From the NCBI GenBank assembly GCA_020425835.1, contig JAGQRC010000176.1, positions 1-7,128 on the forward strand: a DNA stretch of 7,128 nucleotides. The letters are read 5' to 3'. The position numbers and the translations under genes are program-made. This stretch comes from Planctomycetota bacterium (GTDB taxonomy: Bacteria > Planctomycetota > UBA8108 > UBA1146 > JAJFFE01). Positions 4,925-7,128 of this stretch are shown here, one piece after another (position 1 is the stretch's first letter; every line of letters starts with the position of its first letter). Under the pieces are notes generated by a model. That model saw only the letters and a program-made list of their open reading frames with translations, made no database searches and was not told the DNA's origin.

Positions 4925-6376
4925 TCAGGGGCAGGCCGGCGGGACCGCGCAGCCGAGCGCGTCCGCCGTCGGGTCCGGGCCGCAGTCGACCCAGGGCTCG
5001 GGGGGAGGAACGGGGCCGACGAACAGCGCTCCGAGCAGGGTGATCGGGTCGCCGATGTCGATCGTGCCGTCGTCGTTGACGTCTCCCGCGTCCTCGCAAT
5101 CGAGAGTCGCTGGGCCGAAGATCGCCGACAGCAGGGCGATCGCATCCCCGATGCCGATCGTCCCGTCGTCGATGATCTGACCGCGCTGGAACGATTGACA
5201 GACATCGAGGAGTCCATCGCCGTCGACGTCACCCCCGGCGGCGATGTCGCAGCTGTCGGGAACGCCGTTGCCATCGCAGTCGGGGAAGTCGACGAGATGG
5301 TTCCACCGGATGGTGACCGGGGAGAGCCGGTCCGGATCTCCATCACCATCGAGATCGACCCACTGTTCCCGGGTCGCGCTCACGGGAACGACATGACTCA
5401 GGGGGAACCCCGTCCCGTCGCCGAAGTAGAGGATCATCTCCTCGATCCCTTCGGTGACGCGGATCAACGCGACGTCCATCTCGCCATCGAGGTCGATGTC
5501 GACGATGCGGGTGTCGAGCACGGCCGGGGCGGCTTCCGCGGCGACGATCAGCGGCGCTCCGAAACCTCCCGCGCCATCGCCGTAGGCCACGGCGAGCAGC
5601 GTCGCGAAGTCCGACCACGCGGCATCCAGGTCTCCGTCTCCGTCGAGGTCTCCCAGTGCGACCTCCGTCGGCGTCGCTCCCGTCAGGATCGGATTCCCGC
5701 GGACCAACTCCCCGCTGGCGGTGCCGAACAACACGACGAGTCGGTTGTCCGAGGAAGGCTGCACGATGTCGCCGAAGCCATCGCCGTTGATGTCGCCGAC
5801 CACGTACTCGACCCCCACACCGCCGGTGCCACCGATGGCGGGAGCGGCGGGAAAGAACTGGCCCGTGCCATCCCCGACGTGGACGATGATCGTGTAGGTC
5901 CCGCCTTCGAGCTTGGCGTCGACGACGTCGGCCAGCCCGTCGCCGGTGATGTCGTGGAGTCGGCCCACCTGGATGCTCGTCGGGAGCGGCTCGAACTCTC
6001 CGGTCGCGGTCGCGTGAAGGTAGACCATCTCGAATCCATCGCACACGCGGACATCATTCCGACCGTCGCCGTCGATGTCCCCGATCTCGAAGGCGGTCGT
6101 GGGGATGTCGAACTCGGAGTGGAACGCGAACGCGCCGTTTCCGAGACCGACGTCGAACCGGAGCCGCTGGACGTCGGAACTCGGGGTGAGAAAGCGACGC
6201 ACGAGATCGGGGATCGCATCGCCGTCGAGATCGATCGTGTGGGCCTGGACCGCGGACTCGGCGAAAGGAAGGACGCCGAAGTCGATCGCACAGGGCACGG
6301 GGAGCGCGAAGCTGGTCGAGGGAGCGGTCATCGCGAGGGCGGCGACGACTCCCAGACAGGGAAGTACGTTTCGCAT
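4925..6376 (-). CDS. Secreted FG-GAP (VCBS-type) seven-repeat beta-propeller protein with dockerin-like tail
   Basis: The 483-residue product starts at ATG 6374-6376, the only start that gives a signal peptide (MRNVLPCLGVVAALAMTAPS, cut near SFA); GAGG lies 8 nt upstream. The open frame extends 19 codons further, but that piece (MTPWGIVGST...) is not signal-like. Seven Ca-binding FG-GAP loops of the D-x-D-x-D-G-x-x-D type start at residues 49, 100, 142, 195, 243, 293 and 341, spaced 42-53 residues apart. They fit a complete seven-blade integrin-alpha-like propeller. Residues 366-393 hold a DCDGNGVPDSC...DVDGDGLLDVC segment of the thrombospondin type 3 / EF-hand-like kind. Two dockerin-like repeats (400-420, degenerate; 432-452, intact) and the tail CGPDPTADALGCAVPPACP close the protein. 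Such proteins usually bind ligands or surfaces outside the cell; no catalytic motif is visible. Confidence 0.9.
   Translation of the reverse strand: MRNVLPCLGVVAALAMTAPSTSFALPVPCAIDFGVLPFAESAVQAHTIDLDGDAIPDLVRRFLTPSSDVQRLRFDVGLGNGAFAFHSEFDIPTTAFEIGDIDGDGRNDVRVCDGFEMVYLHATATGEFEPLPTSIQVGRLHDITGDGLADVVDAKLEGGTYTIIVHVGDGTGQFFPAAPAIGGTGGVGVEYVVGDINGDGFGDIVQPSSDNRLVVLFGTASGELVRGNPILTGATPTEVALGDLDGDGDLDAAWSDFATLLAVAYGDGAGGFGAPLIVAAEAAPAVLDTRIVDIDLDGEMDVALIRVTEGIEEMILYFGDGTGFPLSHVVPVSATREQWVDLDGDGDPDRLSPVTIRWNHLVDFPDCDGNGVPDSCDIAAGGDVDGDGLLDVCQSFQRGQIIDDGTIGIGDAIALLSAIFGPATLDCEDAGDVNDDGTIDIGDPITLLGALFVGPVPPPEPWVDCGPDPTADALGCAVPPACP
5021..5179 (-). other. Dockerin-like double repeat, first repeat degenerate
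   Basis: This corresponds to residues 400-420 and 432-452 of the FG-GAP protein. The second repeat (DVNDDGTIDIGDPITLLGAL) has a full set of Ca ligands. The first reads GQIIDDGTIGIGDAIALL. The first Asp, the third-position Asn/Asp and the ninth-position acid are replaced by Gln, Ile and Gly, so Ca binding there is doubtful. Two cysteines present in the sister module at 3131-3295 are missing. Confidence 0.75.
5198..5281 (-). other. Cys-flanked DxDGNGxPDxC Ca-binding segment
   Basis: Residues 366-393 of the FG-GAP protein carry two Asp-rich loops (DCDGNGVPDSC and DVDGDGLLDVC). They resemble thrombospondin type 3 repeats and link the propeller to the dockerin-like tail. The same linker type is common in planctomycete secreted proteins. 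Confidence 0.65.
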
Positions 6377-6513
6377 GCTGGACGCCTCTTCATGGTCAGG
6401 TAGGGTTGAGCCAACGATCCCCCATGGGGTCACGTAGGGGCGTCATTGCGAGGGCAGAGAATCAGGGAATGCAGTGGATCGGGGTCTCCGACGACCCCTG
6501 AGAAGGGTCAGCC
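6377..6513. other. Divergent intergenic region (FG-GAP gene / M28 peptidase gene)
   Basis: These 137 bases should hold promoters for both divergent genes, but I cannot point to a convincing -35/-10 pair. Visible structures are the palindrome CCCCATGGGG (near 6420-6427) and a 6-bp stem GGGGTC/GACCCC at 6481-6498. That stem ends just before the AGAAGGG ribosome binding site (6501-6507) of the plus-strand gene. Regulatory meaning is unknown. Confidence 0.45.
6385..6390 (-). promoter_or_regulatory. Ribosome binding site of the FG-GAP gene
   Basis: The minus strand reads AAGAGG, then 8 nt, then ATG at 6376. This chooses the start at 6376 over the longer frame from 6433. Confidence 0.55.
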
Positions 6514-7128
6514 ATGCCTCAACGGTCCCGCCGGCACATCGCGCTCGGGCTCCTGTTCGCGCTCGTCGCGGGTTCCCTCCGAGCCGACGACAAGGGAGCC
6601 TGGCCCCGCGAGGTCCGTCGAGCGGGTGAGACGATCAAGGCGCGCGAGTGCCTGGATCACGTGAAGTACCTCGCGTCGGACGAGCTCGAGGGGCGGGAGT
6701 GCGGCTCCGAGGGCGGCCGGCGCGCGAGCGAGTACATCGCCGAGCAGTTCCGACGGATGGGGCTCGAGCCGGGAGGCGTCGACGGAACCTTCTTCCAGCC
6801 CTTCTCGGTGCGGATGAAGAGCCAGAGCGAGGGCTCTCTCGAGCTCGCGAACCGGCTGGTCTTCTATCGAGAGCTGGCCGAGAAGAAGCCGACCGATTTT
6901 GCGTTGGTCGGTGACTTCGTGCCGCACGAGAAGTCGGCAGAGCGCTCGGTGTGCGGGCCGCTCGTCGTGGTCGACCCCGGGGGCAACCCGACGGTTCCCG
7001 TCCAGGGCGCGATCGGTCTGGTCCCCGCCGCGGGCGATCCGCCCGATCTCACCGCGTTCACGGCGTGGATCGATGCCGGACTCTTGGGTCTCGTGCTGCT
7101 CGAGTCGGAGACGCGTCGCTTCGAGTCG
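6514..7128 (+). CDS. M28-family zinc metallopeptidase, N-terminal part (cut by window edge)
   Basis: The frame is open for 205 codons from ATG 6514 to the right edge; AGAAGGG lies 6 nt upstream. Residues 1-24 (MPQRSRRHIALGLLFALVAG...) form a signal peptide with cleavage before DDKG. Residues 46-98 contain the hallmark N-terminal block of secreted M28 aminopeptidases: HVKYLASDELEGRECGSEGG, then ASEYIAEQFRRMGLEPGG and GTFFQPFSV. Residues 100-205 look like the start of a protease-associated (PA-like) insert, with strands LVGDFVP, PLVVVDPGG and LLGLVLLESE. The two-zinc catalytic residues of the family would come later and are outside the window, so activity cannot be judged. Known relatives are exported peptidases that remove N-terminal residues. 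It is divergent from the FG-GAP gene and may share a regulatory region with it. Confidence 0.85.
   Translation, partial: MPQRSRRHIALGLLFALVAGSLRADDKGAWPREVRRAGETIKARECLDHVKYLASDELEGRECGSEGGRRASEYIAEQFRRMGLEPGGVDGTFFQPFSVRMKSQSEGSLELANRLVFYRELAEKKPTDFALVGDFVPHEKSAERSVCGPLVVVDPGGNPTVPVQGAIGLVPAAGDPPDLTAFTAWIDAGLLGLVLLESETRRFES

Noticed and set aside
5195..6403. Long plus-strand open frame (402 codons)
   Set aside because: It is antisense to the FG-GAP gene. Its repeated Val-Asp-Val-type pattern is just the complement of the Asp-rich Ca loops.
6377..6433. 19-codon extension of the FG-GAP protein
   Set aside because: It would place charged residues ahead of a clean signal peptide and lacks a good ribosome binding site.
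6481..6498. Riboswitch or attenuator before the M28 gene
   Set aside because: There is only a 6-bp stem with a 6-nt loop, without the conserved core of any riboswitch class I know.

Overview
The window is GC-rich DNA carrying five protein genes that all appear to be exported. I recognise no RNA gene, insertion sequence, CRISPR array or phage gene. Two neighbouring proteins end in duplicated dockerin-like Ca-binding repeats followed by a CGPDPT...LGC...CP tail. One of them also has an FG-GAP propeller joined to a DxDGNGxPDxC segment. This style of secretome is typical of Planctomycetota, especially marine lineages rich in such proteins. That assignment comes from family knowledge, not from a marker gene, so it is moderate confidence only.

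Layout from left to right. (1) Positions 1-1872, minus strand: a large secreted beta-propeller protein whose 3' end lies beyond the left edge. Its reading frame is broken by a TGA at 1687-1689. The signal-peptide piece (1687-1872) and the main body (1-1683) are therefore listed as two entries. (2) Positions 1873-2073: a divergent intergenic region. (3) Positions 2074-2955, plus strand: a lipoprotein with a predicted outer-membrane beta-barrel-like body. (4) Positions 2956-3040: a convergent gap with a long hairpin that probably terminates both sides. (5) Positions 3041-4801, minus strand: a secreted protein with a possible papain/C39-like cysteine-peptidase domain and a dockerin-like tail. (6) Positions 4802-4924: a gap with a 13-bp hairpin. 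(7) Positions 4925-6376, minus strand: a secreted seven-repeat FG-GAP propeller with the same kind of tail. (8) Positions 6377-6513: a divergent intergenic region. (9) Positions 6514-7128, plus strand: the N-terminal part of an M28-type metallopeptidase, cut by the right edge.

Nothing shows that these genes form one pathway. The common theme is the cell envelope and extracellular space: adhesion or binding propellers, two peptidase-like proteins and an envelope lipoprotein. The gene at 4925-6376 lies directly upstream of the one at 3041-4801 on the same strand, but a hairpin separates them, so they may be separate transcripts. No gap between genes exceeds about 200 bases. I found no clear evidence of a new multi-gene system. 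The points most worth a second look are the broken propeller gene, the peptidase-like dockerin protein, and the paired cysteine loss in one of the two dockerin-like modules.
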